Origin: Nevskiaceae bacterium | GTDB lineage: Bacteria; Pseudomonadota; Gammaproteobacteria; Nevskiales; Nevskiaceae | DNA length: 64,000 nt | Assembly (NCBI GenBank): GCA_004297005.1 | Contig: SCVA01000005.1 | Location: 47,862-111,861 of the forward strand | Direction: 5' to 3' | Shown: positions 45,068 through 55,616 of the stretch, in pieces | How positions within the stretch are numbered: position 1 is the first letter of the stretch | Layout: each line of letters starts with the position of its first letter | Translations under genes and position numbers: made by a program | Notes under the pieces: generated by a model | Databases searched by the model: none | Told to the model about the DNA's origin: nothing | Seen by the model: the letters and a program-made list of their open reading frames with translations, nothing else

Positions 45068-45550
45068 ATGGACGTCCAGTCACTGATCACCGAAGTCACC
45101 GGCCGCGCCGAGAAGATCGCCGCGCAGGGCCAGGAAGTTGCCACCATTGGCTTCGACACCCTGAAGACCGCCAACGGCATCGTCGTTGAGACGGTGCAGA
45201 CCCTGGCCAAGACCAATGGCGATGCCGCCGTTGCCCTGTTCGGCGAAGCCAAGACCAGCTTCGAGAAGGCCAGCAAGGCCGGCGTGCAGGCGGTGATCGC
45301 CGACCCGGTGGCCTACCTGCCCGCCACCACCCCGGCGGTCGAAGCCTTCAACGCCTCGCTGAAGACCCTGGGCGCCACCCGCGTCGAGCTGGTCAAGACC
45401 TTTGAAGGCGGCTACAGCAACATCAAGGCCAGCATCAACGGCAAGCCGGCGGTGAAGAAGGTGGTCAAGGCTGCCGCCAAGAAGACCGAAGCCGCTGCCA
45501 AGACCACCGTGAAGACGGTCAAGGCTGCCGCCAAGAAGGCGAAGGCCTAA
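45068..45550 (+). CDS. Phasin-like protein with Lys/Ala-rich tail
   Basis: The 160-residue protein has a helical phasin-type domain (MDVQSLITEVTGRAEKIAAQ, then GFDTLKTANGIVVETVQTLA) and a 35-residue C-terminal tail of AAKK/KTV repeats. This resembles PhaF-type granule proteins, whose basic tail binds DNA while the phasin part coats polyhydroxyalkanoate granules. PHA synthase is not in the window, so the link is by similarity only. GGAG is 8 nt before the ATG and the promoter is strong, implying high expression. Confidence 0.75.
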   Translation: MDVQSLITEVTGRAEKIAAQGQEVATIGFDTLKTANGIVVETVQTLAKTNGDAAVALFGEAKTSFEKASKAGVQAVIADPVAYLPATTPAVEAFNASLKTLGATRVELVKTFEGGYSNIKASINGKPAVKKVVKAAAKKTEAAAKTTVKTVKAAAKKAKA

Positions 45551-45720
45551 GCCAGAAAGCCAACTCGTCGGAGGCTTCCCCTCCCTTGGTCGCCGATGAG
45601 AGACGCTCCGCAGGGCCGGCTTACCCCCGGCCCTGTTTTGTTTTTGTTGCCACCACCATCGCCTCACCGAGTCCCACCCCGGAGTCCGCATGCGAACCCG
45701 GTTTTGCAGGAGTCGGATCA

Positions 45721-45984
45721 ATGAATACCAAACACACGCTGATTGCCGCCCGCCAAGGTCTGAGCCTGTTGGCGGAGCACGAAACCAATGCTCTGGGCGA
45801 CCATCTCCAGGCGCTCAATCGCCGCCTCGTCGTCGCCCGCAAGGCGCGCTCGCTGGGCGAATTGCTGCGCGACCAGATCGACTTGCTGCCCGACACCCGG
45901 GCGCGCCTCAACCGCGACCACGACCGGCGCCGCCAGTTGCTGTCCGGCCTGAGCCAGGAACTGCGCCGCTCGGTGAGCCGCTAG
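45721..45984 (+). CDS. Small helical hypothetical protein
   Basis: The 87-residue product (MNTKHTLIAARQGLSLLAEH at the N-terminus) is predicted all-helical and rich in Arg and Leu, with no Cys and no motif I recognise. AGGAG lies about 9 nt before the ATG, which supports translation. It is 170 bp after the phasin gene on the same strand and converges with the DUF6489-type gene, leaving 7 bp between stops. A role with the phasin is possible but unproven. Confidence 0.6.
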   Translation: MNTKHTLIAARQGLSLLAEHETNALGDHLQALNRRLVVARKARSLGELLRDQIDLLPDTRARLNRDHDRRRQLLSGLSQELRRSVSR

Positions 45985-45991
45985 GGGCTCC

Positions 45992-46339
45992 CTAGCCAGC
46001 GGTCTTGGCGACGCGCCGCCGACGCGGCTTCGTCTTGCCCGCCGGTGCCGTGGGCTTGCCGCGCGCCTTGCGCGGTGGTGGTGACACCGGAGGCTCGGGC
46101 TCGGTCACCCGCACTTTCACACTCGACAGCAGGCGCTGCACTGCAGCCGAGCCGGTATCCTTCAGTGAGCCCAGGTTGTCACGCACGAATTCGGCGGCGG
46201 GGCTCAGGTTCTCGCTGGCCTGCCCCATCTTGTCGCGCAGGAAGGCGACGATGTCCTCCTGCAGTCCGGCCACGTCCGGCAGGCCAAGGAAGCGGCGCAA
46301 CTCTTCCGGCTTGACGTCAATCTCGACCTTGATCTGCAT
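45992..46339 (-). CDS. DUF6489-like small protein with basic tail
   Basis: The 115-residue protein starts MQIKVEIDVKPEELRRFLGL followed by PDVAGLQEDIV, a pattern I associate with DUF6489 proteins. The last 40 residues are Pro/Lys/Arg-rich (ending RRRRVAKTAG). AGGAG overlaps the stop of the MAPEG gene upstream, so it is third in purC-MAPEG-DUF6489. Function unknown. Confidence 0.65.
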   Translation of the reverse strand: MQIKVEIDVKPEELRRFLGLPDVAGLQEDIVAFLRDKMGQASENLSPAAEFVRDNLGSLKDTGSAAVQRLLSSVKVRVTEPEPPVSPPPRKARGKPTAPAGKTKPRRRRVAKTAG

Positions 46340-46348
46340 GGGCGACTC

Positions 46349-46720
46349 CTAGGCAGCGGAAACGAATAGGGCAACGACACAGGCGCTGGCGACCATCCAC
46401 AGCGTCGAGCGCAGGGCCGCCAGATCCGCCAGATAGCAGGCCCCGTAGAGCAGGCGGCAGGCCACCCAGGCCAGCGCCAGCACATCGGCCCTGGCGTTGG
46501 CGCCCAGCACCAGATGGTTGACGATCACCGCCGCCGCGAACGCCGGAAAGGCCTCGAAGCTGTTGAGCTGCACCCAGTGCGCGCGCTGCCGCCAACCCTG
46601 CAAGCCCTGCAGATATTCGCGCGGATTGGCGTTGTCGTAGCGCCGGCTCGCCTTCGCGGCCAGGGTGTAGGGAAACGGCAGGAAGGCCGCCACCAAGACG
46701 CACCAGAAGGCGATGCTCAT
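46349..46720 (-). CDS. MAPEG family membrane protein
   Basis: The 123-residue protein has four hydrophobic segments and the MAPEG pattern ([46 protein letters not shown]). Eukaryotic relatives act on eicosanoids and glutathione; the bacterial role is unknown. The ATG overlaps the purC stop (ATGA). Confidence 0.88.
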   Translation of the reverse strand: MSIAFWCVLVAAFLPFPYTLAAKASRRYDNANPREYLQGLQGWRQRAHWVQLNSFEAFPAFAAAVIVNHLVLGANARADVLALAWVACRLLYGACYLADLAALRSTLWMVASACVVALFVSAA

Positions 46721-47610
46721 GGCGAGGTGGTGGTGAGCAAGCGCATAGCTTCGCGGTACTTGGCGGCGGTCTTCTCCACCACCTCGTCAGGCAGGTCCGG
46801 ACCGGGCGCTTTCTTGTCCCAGTCCAGGGTCTCCAGATAGTCGCGCACGAACTGCTTGTCGAAACTGGGCGGGCTGGTGCCCGGCTGCCAGGTGCTCGCC
46901 GGCCAGAAGCGCGAGGAATCGGGGGTGAGCACCTCGTCGATCAGATGCACTCGTCCGTTCTCGTCGGTGCCGAATTCGAACTTGGTGTCGGCAATCAGGA
47001 TGCCGCGCCGGGCTGCGTATTCCGCGGCCTGCCGGTAGATGGTGAGGGTGTAGTGCTTGAGCTGGGTGGCGAGATCGGCGCCCACCAGTTCCACCACGCG
47101 GGCGTAGTCGATGTTCTCGTCGTGCTGGCCGGCCGGTGCCTTCCAGGCCGGCGTGAAGATCGGCTCCGGCAGTTGATCGGCCTGGCGCAGGCCGCGCGGC
47201 AGGCTGATGCCGCAGACCGCGCCGGTGGCCTGGTAGTCCTTCCAGCCAGAACCGATCAGGTAACCGCGCGCCACGCATTCCACCGGCAAGGCCTTGAGCT
47301 TCTTGACGATCACCGCACGGCCTTCGCATTCGGCGAGTTCGCGCGGGGTGAGCCAGTCTTCCAGGCGCATCTCCGGCGCCATCTGGTTGGGCAAGAGGCC
47401 GGCGAAGCGCTGCATCCAGAAAGTGGTCAGCGTGGTCAGCACCTCGCCCTTGCCGGGGATGGGCCGCGGCAGGATCACGTCGAAGGCGGACAACCGGTCG
47501 GTGGTCACCAGCAACATGTGCTTGTCGCCGACCGCATAGATGTCGCGCACCTTGCCGGCGTGGATCTTGGGCAGGCTGGTGATGGTGGAGGTGTGCAGGG
47601 GCGCGGTCAT
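46717..47610 (-). CDS. purC: Phosphoribosylaminoimidazole-succinocarboxamide synthase
   Basis: The 297-residue SAICAR synthetase has [38 protein letters not shown] and [15 protein letters not shown]. It adds aspartate to CAIR in purine synthesis. The length is that of the longer form shared with yeast ADE1-like enzymes rather than the roughly 240-residue E. coli type. It diverges from rpe across 93 bp. Confidence 0.96.
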   Translation of the reverse strand: MTAPLHTSTITSLPKIHAGKVRDIYAVGDKHMLLVTTDRLSAFDVILPRPIPGKGEVLTTLTTFWMQRFAGLLPNQMAPEMRLEDWLTPRELAECEGRAVIVKKLKALPVECVARGYLIGSGWKDYQATGAVCGISLPRGLRQADQLPEPIFTPAWKAPAGQHDENIDYARVVELVGADLATQLKHYTLTIYRQAAEYAARRGILIADTKFEFGTDENGRVHLIDEVLTPDSSRFWPASTWQPGTSPPSFDKQFVRDYLETLDWDKKAPGPDLPDEVVEKTAAKYREAMRLLTTTSP

Positions 47611-47703
47611 TCGGATACGGGTCTTAAGGAGTGCGGAATCGGGCGATTGTCGGTGCTAAGCGCCCCGCCGCCAAGCGCGGGGCGAACTTTGGGATAATGC
47701 GCC

Positions 47704-48378
47704 ATGGCCAAGCTCTCTCCCGTCATCGCTCCCTCCATCCTCTCCGCCGACCTCGCCCGCCTGGGTGAGGACGTGCAGCGCGTCCTCGGCGACGGCGCCG
47801 ACTGGGTGCATTTCGACGTGATGGACAACCACTACGTCCCCAACCTCACCTTCGGGCCGGCGATCGCCGAAGCCCTGCGCAAGTACGGCGTCAAGGCGCC
47901 GCTGGACGTGCACCTGATGGTGGAGCCGGTCGATGCGCTGGCGCAGTCCTTCGCCAAGGCCGGCGCCAGTCTCATTAGCTTCCACCCCGAAGCCACCCGC
48001 CACATCGACCGTAGTCTGCAAGCGATCAAGGCCGCCGGCTGCCTGAGCGGCCTGGTGTTCAACCCGGCGACGCCGCTGGACTGCCTCAAGCACGTGCTCG
48101 ACAAGGTCGATCTGGTGCTGATCATGTCGGTCAACCCCGGCTTCGGCGGCCAGAGCTTCATCCCCGAGGCGCTCAACAAGCTGCGCGCGGCGCGCGCGCT
48201 GATCGATGCCAGCGGCCGCGAGATCCGCCTGGAGATCGACGGCGGCGTGAAGATCGACAACATCCGCGAGATCGCCGCCGCCGGTGCCGACACCTTCGTC
48301 GCCGGCTCGGCGATTTTCGGCGCCGGCGACTACGCTGCTACCATCCGCGCCATGCGTGAAGAGATCGCCAAGGCCTGA
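47704..48378 (+). CDS. rpe: Ribulose-phosphate 3-epimerase
   Basis: The 224-residue TIM barrel has [49 protein letters not shown] and [11 protein letters not shown]. It interconverts ribulose- and xylulose-5-phosphate. ATG 47704 lies 5 nt after GATAAT (47693-47698) with no Shine-Dalgarno, a leaderless layout. The usual next gene gph is absent; the trp leader ORF starts 2 nt after the stop. Confidence 0.96.
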   Translation: MAKLSPVIAPSILSADLARLGEDVQRVLGDGADWVHFDVMDNHYVPNLTFGPAIAEALRKYGVKAPLDVHLMVEPVDALAQSFAKAGASLISFHPEATRHIDRSLQAIKAAGCLSGLVFNPATPLDCLKHVLDKVDLVLIMSVNPGFGGQSFIPEALNKLRAARALIDASGREIRLEIDGGVKIDNIREIAAAGADTFVAGSAIFGAGDYAATIRAMREEIAKA

Positions 48379-48380
48379 AC

Positions 48381-48431
48381 ATGAACCCGCGCCCGCCCCC
48401 GCGTGCCGCGCGCCTTTGCTGGCGATGGTGA
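48381..48431 (+). CDS. trpL: Candidate trp leader peptide before trpE
   Basis: A 16-codon [19 protein letters not shown], ends with two Trp codons around one Arg immediately before its TGA. It starts 2 nt after the rpe stop and ends 73 nt before the trpE ATG. AAGG lies about 9 nt upstream. Trp codons at the very end of a short leader ORF are the hallmark of ribosome-mediated trp attenuation. A 6-bp GC hairpin (48474-48491) sits 13 nt before the trpE ATG, but no clear T-run follows it. Confidence 0.5.
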   Translation: MNPRPPPRAARLCWRW

Positions 48432-48504
48432 ACCTGCGTCCGATCCCCAGCTGATCCGATCCGCCCGTTCACCGCGCGCCAATCTGCGCGCCGCCCAGAG
48501 AAAC

Positions 48505-49935
48505 ATGCCTACCCAACACCTGATCGCCCTCACCCGGGAACTGCCCGGCGACCTCGACACGCCGGTCGGCGCCTACCTCAAGCTCGCCAACGAGCCCTAC
48601 AGCTACCTGCTGGAATCCATGCAGGGCGGCGAGCAATGGGGCCGCTACTCCTTCATCGGGCTCGCCTGCCGCGAAGTGATCCGCGTCTACAACCGCCGGG
48701 TCAGCATCCAGCGCGACGGCGAGACGGTGTTCGAGGACGAGGTCGCTGATCCGCTGGCCTTCATCCGCGAGCAGGTCGCCGCGGTACGCGCGCCGCTGCC
48801 CGGCGCGCTGCGCTTCACCGGCGGCTGGGTCGGCTACTTCGGCTTCGAGACCGTGCGCTATGTCGAGCCCAAGCTCGACCACGACCTGCCCGACCCGGTT
48901 GGCACGCCGGACATCCTGCTGATGCGCTCCGACGAGGTGGTGGTGTTCGACACCCTGCGCGCCAGCATCACCCTGGTGGTCCATGTAACCGACAGCGCCG
49001 AGGCCCGCGCCGCCGGAGAGCGCCGGCTCGACCAATTGCAGGCGCGTCTGGCCACGCCGCTGCTGGCCAGCCGGGCGCCGGTGAACGGACTGGCCGAAGA
49101 GTTGCCCTTTGTCTCGACCATGGGCGAGGCCGCGTTCAAGGCCGCCGTGCAGCGGATCAAGGACTACACCGCCGCCGGCGATGTGATGCAGGTGGTGCCG
49201 GCGCACCGGCTGTCGGCGCCGTTTTCCACCGACCCGGTGCAGCTCTACCGCGCCATCCGCCGGCTCAACCCCTCGCCCTATCTCTACTGCCTCAATCTCG
49301 GCGATCACCAGGTGGTCGGCTCCAGTCCGGAGATTCTGGTGCGGGTGCAGGACGGCCTCGCCACCGTGCGCCCCATCGCCGGCACCCGCAAGCGCGGCGC
49401 CACGCCGGAGCAGGACCGTGCACTGGAAGCCGAGCTGCTCGCCGACCCCAAGGAGATCGCCGAGCACCTGATGCTGATCGACCTCGGTCGCAACGACGTC
49501 GGCCGCGTCGCCGAGACCGGCAGCGTCAAGCTCACCGACAAGATGGCGATCGAGCGCTACAGCCACGTCATGCACATCGTCAGCAACGTCACCGGCCAGC
49601 TCAAGGCCGGCGTCGACGCGCTCGACGCGCTGGCGGCAACCTTCCCGGCCGGCACGCTCAGCGGCGCCCCCAAGGTGCGGGCAATGGAGATCATCCAAGA
49701 GCTCGAACCGCACAAGCGCGGCATCTACGGCGGCGCGGTCGGCTATCTCGGCTGGTGCGGCAACATGGACATGGCCATCGCCATCCGCACCGCAGTGATC
49801 AAGGACGGCCAGATCCACATCCAGGCCGGCGCCGGCGTGGTCGCCGATTCCGATCCGCAGTCGGAATGGGAAGAGACCATGAACAAGGCGCGGGCGATGA
49901 TGCGCGCCGCAGCGCAGGCGGCCAGCGCCGGCTAG
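48505..49935 (+). CDS. trpE: Anthranilate synthase component I
   Basis: The 476-residue chorismate-using enzyme has [19 protein letters not shown] near the N-terminus (the tryptophan feedback site), then [54 protein letters not shown] and [19 protein letters not shown]. It works with TrpG to make anthranilate. ATG 48505 is preferred; a longer in-frame start at 48403 overlaps the leader peptide. trpG is 8.6 kb downstream. Confidence 0.96.
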   Translation: MPTQHLIALTRELPGDLDTPVGAYLKLANEPYSYLLESMQGGEQWGRYSFIGLACREVIRVYNRRVSIQRDGETVFEDEVADPLAFIREQVAAVRAPLPGALRFTGGWVGYFGFETVRYVEPKLDHDLPDPVGTPDILLMRSDEVVVFDTLRASITLVVHVTDSAEARAAGERRLDQLQARLATPLLASRAPVNGLAEELPFVSTMGEAAFKAAVQRIKDYTAAGDVMQVVPAHRLSAPFSTDPVQLYRAIRRLNPSPYLYCLNLGDHQVVGSSPEILVRVQDGLATVRPIAGTRKRGATPEQDRALEAELLADPKEIAEHLMLIDLGRNDVGRVAETGSVKLTDKMAIERYSHVMHIVSNVTGQLKAGVDALDALAATFPAGTLSGAPKVRAMEIIQELEPHKRGIYGGAVGYLGWCGNMDMAIAIRTAVIKDGQIHIQAGAGVVADSDPQSEWEETMNKARAMMRAAAQAASAG

Positions 49936-49980
49936 TCTCGATTTCGGTCGCAGTCGGATCGGGCCACGCCTAATCGCGAC

Positions 49981-51306
49981 TCAGTCGTCGCGCATTTCCA
50001 GGTTGCGGTTGATGCCCAGCGCCAGCAGGGTGCCGACCGCGCCGGAGAGCAGGTAGAGCCCGACATAGCCGACGCCGTAGTGGGCGGCGATGAACAAGGC
50101 CACCAGCGGCGCGAAGGCGGCGCCCACCAGCCAGGCGAGATCGGAGGTCACCACCGCGCCGCTGTAGCGGTAGCGGCTGGGGAAGGTGGAGTTGATCGCT
50201 CCCGCCGCCTGCGCATGCGAGAAGCCCAGCAGTACGAAACCGCCGAGCACGAACAGCAGGGCGCCAAGCACGCTGCCGTGCAGGAAGGCCGGCAGCAGGC
50301 CGGCCAGGCTGAACAGCGCGATCAGCCCTGCGCCCACCGCCAGCGTCGCGCGCCGGCCAATGCGGTCGGCGATCTGGCCGGAGAGCAGCATGCTGACCAT
50401 GCACAGCACCGCGCCGAACATCTGCACGATCAGGCAGTCGATCACCGACTGATCACTGAACAGCGTCACCCAGGACAAGGGGAACACGGTGACCAGGTGG
50501 AACAGCGCGAAGCTGGCCAGCGGCGCGAAGGCGCCGAGCAGGATGCTGGCGCGCTGCGTGCGGAACAGGTCCGCCAGCGGCGAGGGCTCCAGCTCGCGGG
50601 TCTGGAGCAGGGCGGTGAACTCCGGCGTCACCACCAGCCGCAGGCGGGCGAACAGCGCCACCACGTTGATGGCGAAGGCCACGCAGAAGGGATAGCGCCA
50701 GCCCCATTCCAGGAAATCCTTGGGCGACAGTGCCGAGATCAGATAGGCGAACAGGCCGGCGGCGATGAAGAAGCCGATCGGGCCGCCGAGCTGAGGGATC
50801 ATCGCGTACCAGCCGCGGCGGTTCTCCGGCGCATTGAGCGCCAGCAGCGAAGGCAGGCCGTCCCAGCTACCGGCGATGCCGACGCCCTGCGCCATGCGGA
50901 ACAGGCCGAGCAGCAGGATCGAGTACTCGCCCAGCGTCGCGTAGCCGGGCAGGAAGGCAATGCCGGCAGTGGCGGTGCCGAGAATGAATAGCGCCACCGT
51001 CAGCCGCGTGCCGCGCCCATAGCGGGTGTGCAGCACCCGGAACAGCAGCGAACCCAGCGGGCGGGCGACGAAGGCCAGGGAGAACACCGCGAAGGCGTAG
51101 AAGGTGCCGGTCTGGGCGTCCACGAAGGGAAAGAACACCGAGGGGAACACCAGCACGGCGGCGATGCCGAACACGAAGAAGTCGAACATCTCCGACAGCC
51201 GGCCGATAACCACGCCGATGGCGATCTCGCCGGGCGCGACACGGTGATCCGCTCCGTGAACGGCAGAGCCCGGAACATCCAGGTTGTGCGAGGCGGCGGT
51301 GGACAT
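49981..51306 (-). CDS. MFS transporter, MHS (metabolite:H+ symporter) type
   Basis: The 441-residue protein has 12 predicted transmembrane segments and the MHS pattern (EMFDFFVFGIAAVLVFP near TM1, ARPLGSLLF, GIAGSWDGLPSLLA). Relatives such as ProP, ShiA and KgtP import small organic acids or osmolytes; substrate here unknown. ATG 51306 was preferred to an in-frame upstream start at 51390 that adds a non-conserved stretch. It diverges from cyoA. Confidence 0.85.
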   Translation of the reverse strand: MSTAASHNLDVPGSAVHGADHRVAPGEIAIGVVIGRLSEMFDFFVFGIAAVLVFPSVFFPFVDAQTGTFYAFAVFSLAFVARPLGSLLFRVLHTRYGRGTRLTVALFILGTATAGIAFLPGYATLGEYSILLLGLFRMAQGVGIAGSWDGLPSLLALNAPENRRGWYAMIPQLGGPIGFFIAAGLFAYLISALSPKDFLEWGWRYPFCVAFAINVVALFARLRLVVTPEFTALLQTRELEPSPLADLFRTQRASILLGAFAPLASFALFHLVTVFPLSWVTLFSDQSVIDCLIVQMFGAVLCMVSMLLSGQIADRIGRRATLAVGAGLIALFSLAGLLPAFLHGSVLGALLFVLGGFVLLGFSHAQAAGAINSTFPSRYRYSGAVVTSDLAWLVGAAFAPLVALFIAAHYGVGYVGLYLLSGAVGTLLALGINRNLEMRDD

Positions 51307-51455
51307 GGGAACGTACCGGTTACCGGAGGAGGCTGGCGGCATTTTAGGGCCAGCACCAAGGCGGCAGGCGGGGTGGGACAAAACGTCCAATCGCGCCGCG
51401 CAGATCCCGCGCCTAAAGTCCCCGGCGGAGCCTCTCCGAGCGCCTGAATTCCGCC

Positions 51456-52541
51456 ATGTCCGCCCGCATCCCCTACAGCCTCCTGCTGCTGCCGCTGACC
51501 TTCCTGCTCGCTGGCTGCGACGCGGTGGTGATGTCGCCCTCCGGCGATATCGCCATGCAGCAACGCGACCTGATCGTCGTCTCCACCGTGCTGATGCTGC
51601 TGATCGTGGTGCCAGTGATGCTGCTCACCGGCTTCTTCGCCTGGCACTACCGCCAGTCCAACAAGAAGGCGGCCTACGAACCCGAATGGCATCACTCCAC
51701 GCAGTTGGAGCTGGTGATCTGGTCGGCGCCGCTGTTGATCATCATCGCGCTCGGCGCGGTGACGTGGATCACTACCCACACCCTCGACCCCTACCGCAAG
51801 CTCGACCGCCTGGACGCCAGCCGGCCGATCCCGGCGGATGTGCAGCCGCTGAAGGTGCAGGTGGTGGCGCTGGACTGGAAGTGGCTGTTCATCTACCCCG
51901 ACTACGGCGTCGCCAGCGTCAACGAGATGGCGGCACCGGTGGACGTGCCGATCGAGTTCCAGATCACCGCCTCGACGGTGATGAACGCCTTCTACGTGCC
52001 GGCGCTGGCCGGGATGATCTACGCCATGCCGGGCATGCAGACCCAGCTCCACGCCGTCATCAACAAGGCTGGCGACTATGAGGGCTTTTCCGCCAACTAC
52101 AGCGGCGCCGGCTTCTCGCACATGCGCTTCACCTTCAAGGGCCTGGATGGCGCCGGCTTCGACCAGTGGGTCGCCGGCGTGCGCTCCAGCCCGACCACGC
52201 TCGGCCGCGAGGAATACCTGAAGCTGGAGCGGCCCAGCGAGCGCGAGCCGGTGCGTCACTACGGCCAGACCATGGCCGGCCTCTACGACGCCATCCTGAA
52301 CCTCTGCGTCGAGCCGACCAAGATGTGCATGCGCGACATGATGGCCATCGACGCCAAGGGTGGCCTCGGCCTCGCCGGCGTCTACAACCTGTCGCGCCTG
52401 AGCTACGACGCCGAGCGCCGGCGCGGCAGCCTGCCGCAACCGCCCGCCGAATACGTCACCGCGCTGTGCGCGGTTGCCCCCGAGGTCATGCTGTCGCCGG
52501 CCGCGCCGCCGAGCTACGGCCTGAGCCGCCTCGCTCCCTGA
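51456..52541 (+). CDS. cyoA: Cytochrome bo3 ubiquinol oxidase subunit II
   Basis: The 361-residue lipoprotein (LLAGC, Cys21) has two transmembrane segments and a cupredoxin domain with FYVPALAGMIYAMPGM and SANYSGAGFSHMRF. The Cys pair of a CuA site is missing, as expected for a quinol rather than cytochrome c oxidase. A C-terminal extension of about 80 residues follows. The 150-bp gap to the MFS gene has no promoter I can name. Confidence 0.95.
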   Translation: MSARIPYSLLLLPLTFLLAGCDAVVMSPSGDIAMQQRDLIVVSTVLMLLIVVPVMLLTGFFAWHYRQSNKKAAYEPEWHHSTQLELVIWSAPLLIIIALGAVTWITTHTLDPYRKLDRLDASRPIPADVQPLKVQVVALDWKWLFIYPDYGVASVNEMAAPVDVPIEFQITASTVMNAFYVPALAGMIYAMPGMQTQLHAVINKAGDYEGFSANYSGAGFSHMRFTFKGLDGAGFDQWVAGVRSSPTTLGREEYLKLERPSEREPVRHYGQTMAGLYDAILNLCVEPTKMCMRDMMAIDAKGGLGLAGVYNLSRLSYDAERRRGSLPQPPAEYVTALCAVAPEVMLSPAAPPSYGLSRLAP

Positions 52542-52563
52542 TTCCTGAAGCGCCGAGACGACC

Positions 52564-54582
52564 ATGCAAACCCCGACGCCAGAACGCTCCGAGCTGATGC
52601 AGACCCTGTTTGGTCGCCTGAGCCTGGACGCCATCCCCTACCACGAGCCGATCCTGCTCGGCACCTTCGCGGCCACTGCTCTGCTGGGCCTTGCAGTGAT
52701 CGCCTGGATCACCCGGGCGCGCGCCTGGGGCTGGCTGTGGCGCGACTGGTTCTGCTCGATCGACCACAAGAAGATCGGCGTGATGTACATGATCCTGGCG
52801 CTGGTGATGCTGCTGCGCGGCTTCGCCGACGCGATCATGATGCGCCTGCAGCAGGCGATGGCCTTCGGCGACGCCATGGGCTACCTGCCACCGCACCACT
52901 ACGACCAGATCTTCACCGCCCATGGCGTGATCATGATCTTCTTCGTGGCCATGCCCTTCGTCACCGGCCTGATGAACTACGTGGTGCCGCTGCAGATCGG
53001 CGCCCGCGACGTGGCCTTTCCCTTCCTCAACAACTTCAGCTTCTGGATGACCGTGGTCGGCGCGGTGCTGGTGATGGCCTCGCTGTTCATCGGCGAATTC
53101 TCCACCGCCGGCTGGCTGGCCTACCCACCGCTATCGGGAGCGGACTACAGCCCCGGCGTGGGCATGGACTACTACATCTGGGCATTACAGATCGCCGGTG
53201 TCGGCACCCTGCTGTCGGGCGTCAACCTGATCGTCACCATCGTCAAGATGCGTGCGCCGGGCATGACGCTGATGAAGATGCCGGTGTTCACCTGGACCTC
53301 GCTGTGCACCAACGTGCTGATCGTCGCCGCCTTCCCGGTGCTGACGGCGGTGCTGGTGCTGCTGTCGCTGGACCGCTACGCCGACACCAACTTCTTCACG
53401 AATGACTTCGGCGGCAACCCGATGATGTACGTGAACCTGATCTGGATCTGGGGCCACCCGGAGGTCTACATCCTGATCCTGCCGCTGTTCGGCGTGTTCT
53501 CCGAGGTGGTCTCCACCTTCAGCGGCAAGCGCCTGTTCGGCTACACCTCGATGGTCTACGCGACGGTGGTCATCACCATCCTCTCCTACCTGGTGTGGCT
53601 GCACCACTTCTTCACCATGGGCTCCGGGGCGAGCGTCAACTCCTTCTTCGGCATCACCACCATGATCATCTCCATCCCCACCGGGGCGAAGATGTTCAAC
53701 TGGCTGTTCACCATGTACCGCGGCCGCATCCGCTTCGAGCTGCCGATGCTGTGGACGATGGGCTTCATGTTCACCTTCGTCATCGGCGGCATGACCGGTG
53801 TGCTGCTGGCGGTGCCGCCGGCCGACTTCGTGCTGCACAACTCGCTGTTCCTGATCGCGCACTTCCACAACGTCATCATCGGCGGCGTGGTGTTCGGGGT
53901 GTTCGCCGGCATTAGCTATTGGTTCCCGAAGGTGTTCGGCTATCACCTCGACAAGTTCTGGGGCAAGGTCAGCTTCTGGTGCTGGCAGATCGGCTTCCTG
54001 TTCGCCTTCATGCCGCTCTACGTGCTGGGCCTGATGGGCGTCACCCGCCGCGTCAGCCACTTCGAGGACGCGAGCCTGCAACCCTGGTTCATCACCGCCG
54101 CCTTCGGCGCGGTGCTGATCGGCGCCGGCATCCTCGCCTCGCTGATCCAGTTCTACGTCAGCTACAAGCGCCGTGCGTCGCTGCGCGTGGTGGGTGGCGA
54201 CCCCTGGAATGCCCGCACGCTGGAGTGGTCCACTTCCTCCCCGCCGCCGGAATACAACTTTGCCTTCACGCCGCGCGTGCACGAGGTCGACGCCTGGTGG
54301 GACATGAAGCGCAACGGCTACGTGCGCCCCACCAGCGGTTTCCTGGCGATCCACATGCCCAAGGGCACCGCCGCCGGGATCACCCTGGCCGGCATCAGCC
54401 TGGTGTTCGGCTTCGCGATGATCTGGCACATCTGGTGGCTCGCGGGGCTGTCCTTCGCCGGTCTGATCGGTGCGGCGATCACCCACAGCTTCAACTACGA
54501 CCGCGACTACCACATCCCCGCGGATGAGGTGACTCGCACCGAAGATGCCCATACCCGCGAACTCGCGGCCCAGGAGGCCTGA
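52564..54582 (+). CDS. cyoB: Cytochrome bo3 ubiquinol oxidase subunit I
   Basis: The 672-residue catalytic subunit has about 15 transmembrane segments, the heme/CuB region [20 protein letters not shown] and HFHNVIIGG with the conserved histidines. It reduces O2 and pumps protons. 22 bp after cyoA. Confidence 0.98.
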   Translation: MQTPTPERSELMQTLFGRLSLDAIPYHEPILLGTFAATALLGLAVIAWITRARAWGWLWRDWFCSIDHKKIGVMYMILALVMLLRGFADAIMMRLQQAMAFGDAMGYLPPHHYDQIFTAHGVIMIFFVAMPFVTGLMNYVVPLQIGARDVAFPFLNNFSFWMTVVGAVLVMASLFIGEFSTAGWLAYPPLSGADYSPGVGMDYYIWALQIAGVGTLLSGVNLIVTIVKMRAPGMTLMKMPVFTWTSLCTNVLIVAAFPVLTAVLVLLSLDRYADTNFFTNDFGGNPMMYVNLIWIWGHPEVYILILPLFGVFSEVVSTFSGKRLFGYTSMVYATVVITILSYLVWLHHFFTMGSGASVNSFFGITTMIISIPTGAKMFNWLFTMYRGRIRFELPMLWTMGFMFTFVIGGMTGVLLAVPPADFVLHNSLFLIAHFHNVIIGGVVFGVFAGISYWFPKVFGYHLDKFWGKVSFWCWQIGFLFAFMPLYVLGLMGVTRRVSHFEDASLQPWFITAAFGAVLIGAGILASLIQFYVSYKRRASLRVVGGDPWNARTLEWSTSSPPPEYNFAFTPRVHEVDAWWDMKRNGYVRPTSGFLAIHMPKGTAAGITLAGISLVFGFAMIWHIWWLAGLSFAGLIGAAITHSFNYDRDYHIPADEVTRTEDAHTRELAAQEA

Positions 54583-54585
54583 TCC

Positions 54586-55215
54586 ATGAGCGCCACCGCA
54601 CACGCGCCGGGGCTGGCCGGCGACGCCAGCCGTTTCTACCTCAAGGAAGAGCACCACCCGCAGAACGGGACCCTGCTCGGCTTCTGGCTGTACCTGATGA
54701 GCGACTGCCTCGTCTTCGCCGTGCTGTTCGCGATGTACGGCGTGGTCGGCCACAACTACGCCGCCGGCCCGGCACCGAAGGATCTGTTCTACCTCGAACT
54801 GGTCGCGCTCAACACCGCGATGCTGCTGTTCTCCTCGATCACCTACGGCTTCGCGATGCTGGAGATGGCGCGCAATCGCAAGCGCGCGACGCTGATCTGG
54901 CTGGCGATCACCGGCCTGTTCGGCCTCGCCTTCCTCGGCATCGAGCTGTATGAGTTCCACCACCTGATCCACGAAGGTGCGGGACCGCAGCGCAGCGCCT
55001 TTCTGTCCGCCTTCTTCACCCTGGTCGGCACCCACGGCCTGCACGTCAGCTTCGGCATTGTCTGGCTGGTGGTGCTGATGGCGCAGGTCAGGAAGCACGG
55101 CCTGACGGTGGTCAACCGTCGCCGCCTGTCCTGCCTGTCGCTGTTCTGGCATTTTCTCGACGTCATCTGGATCGGCGTCTTCACCTACGTCTACCTGATG
55201 GGAGTGCTGCGATGA
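54586..55215 (+). CDS. cyoC: Cytochrome bo3 ubiquinol oxidase subunit III
   Basis: The 209-residue membrane protein has five hydrophobic segments, [19 protein letters not shown] and [16 protein letters not shown]. It starts 3 bp after cyoB and its stop overlaps cyoD. Confidence 0.97.
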   Translation: MSATAHAPGLAGDASRFYLKEEHHPQNGTLLGFWLYLMSDCLVFAVLFAMYGVVGHNYAAGPAPKDLFYLELVALNTAMLLFSSITYGFAMLEMARNRKRATLIWLAITGLFGLAFLGIELYEFHHLIHEGAGPQRSAFLSAFFTLVGTHGLHVSFGIVWLVVLMAQVRKHGLTVVNRRRLSCLSLFWHFLDVIWIGVFTYVYLMGVLR

Positions 55216-55616
55216 GCTCTGCGAATGCCCACAACCACCACGAGGCCCTGGTCCACGGCCACGACGAGCACCACGACGACGGCGCCGCCCATGGCAGCTT
55301 CAAGAGCTACATGATCGGCTTCCTGCTGTCGGTGGTGCTGACCGCGATCCCGTTCTGGCTGGTGATGGGCGAGGTGCTGCCCAGCAAGCTGGCCACCACC
55401 GCGATCATCCTCGCCTTCGCGCTGGTGCAGATCGTGGTGCACATGGTGTTCTTCCTGCACATGAACACCAGCTCCGAGGGCGGCTGGAACATGCTGGCGC
55501 TGATCTTCACCCTGGTGCTGGTGGTCATCACCCTCGCCGGCTCGCTGTGGGTCATGTTCCACATGAACGCCAACATGATGCCGGCCTCGGTGCACGAAAT
55601 GCGCAACCTGCCCTGA
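55212..55616 (+). CDS. cyoD: Cytochrome bo3 ubiquinol oxidase subunit IV
   Basis: The 134-residue protein has a His/Asp-rich N-terminus ([17 protein letters not shown]) and three transmembrane segments with [19 protein letters not shown] and [10 protein letters not shown]. The N-terminal His cluster is longer than usual. ATGA overlap with cyoC, TGATG overlap with the SURF1 gene. Confidence 0.95.
   Translation: MSSANAHNHHEALVHGHDEHHDDGAAHGSFKSYMIGFLLSVVLTAIPFWLVMGEVLPSKLATTAIILAFALVQIVVHMVFFLHMNTSSEGGWNMLALIFTLVLVVITLAGSLWVMFHMNANMMPASVHEMRNLP

Noticed and set aside
48403..48504. N-terminal extension of TrpE
   Set aside because: The added 34 residues are Arg/Ala-rich and unlike TrpE, and they overlap the better-supported leader peptide.
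53185..55152. A 655-codon open frame on the minus strand
   Set aside because: It is antisense to cyoB and cyoC and has the Gln/His/Val-rich composition of GC-rich shadow frames.
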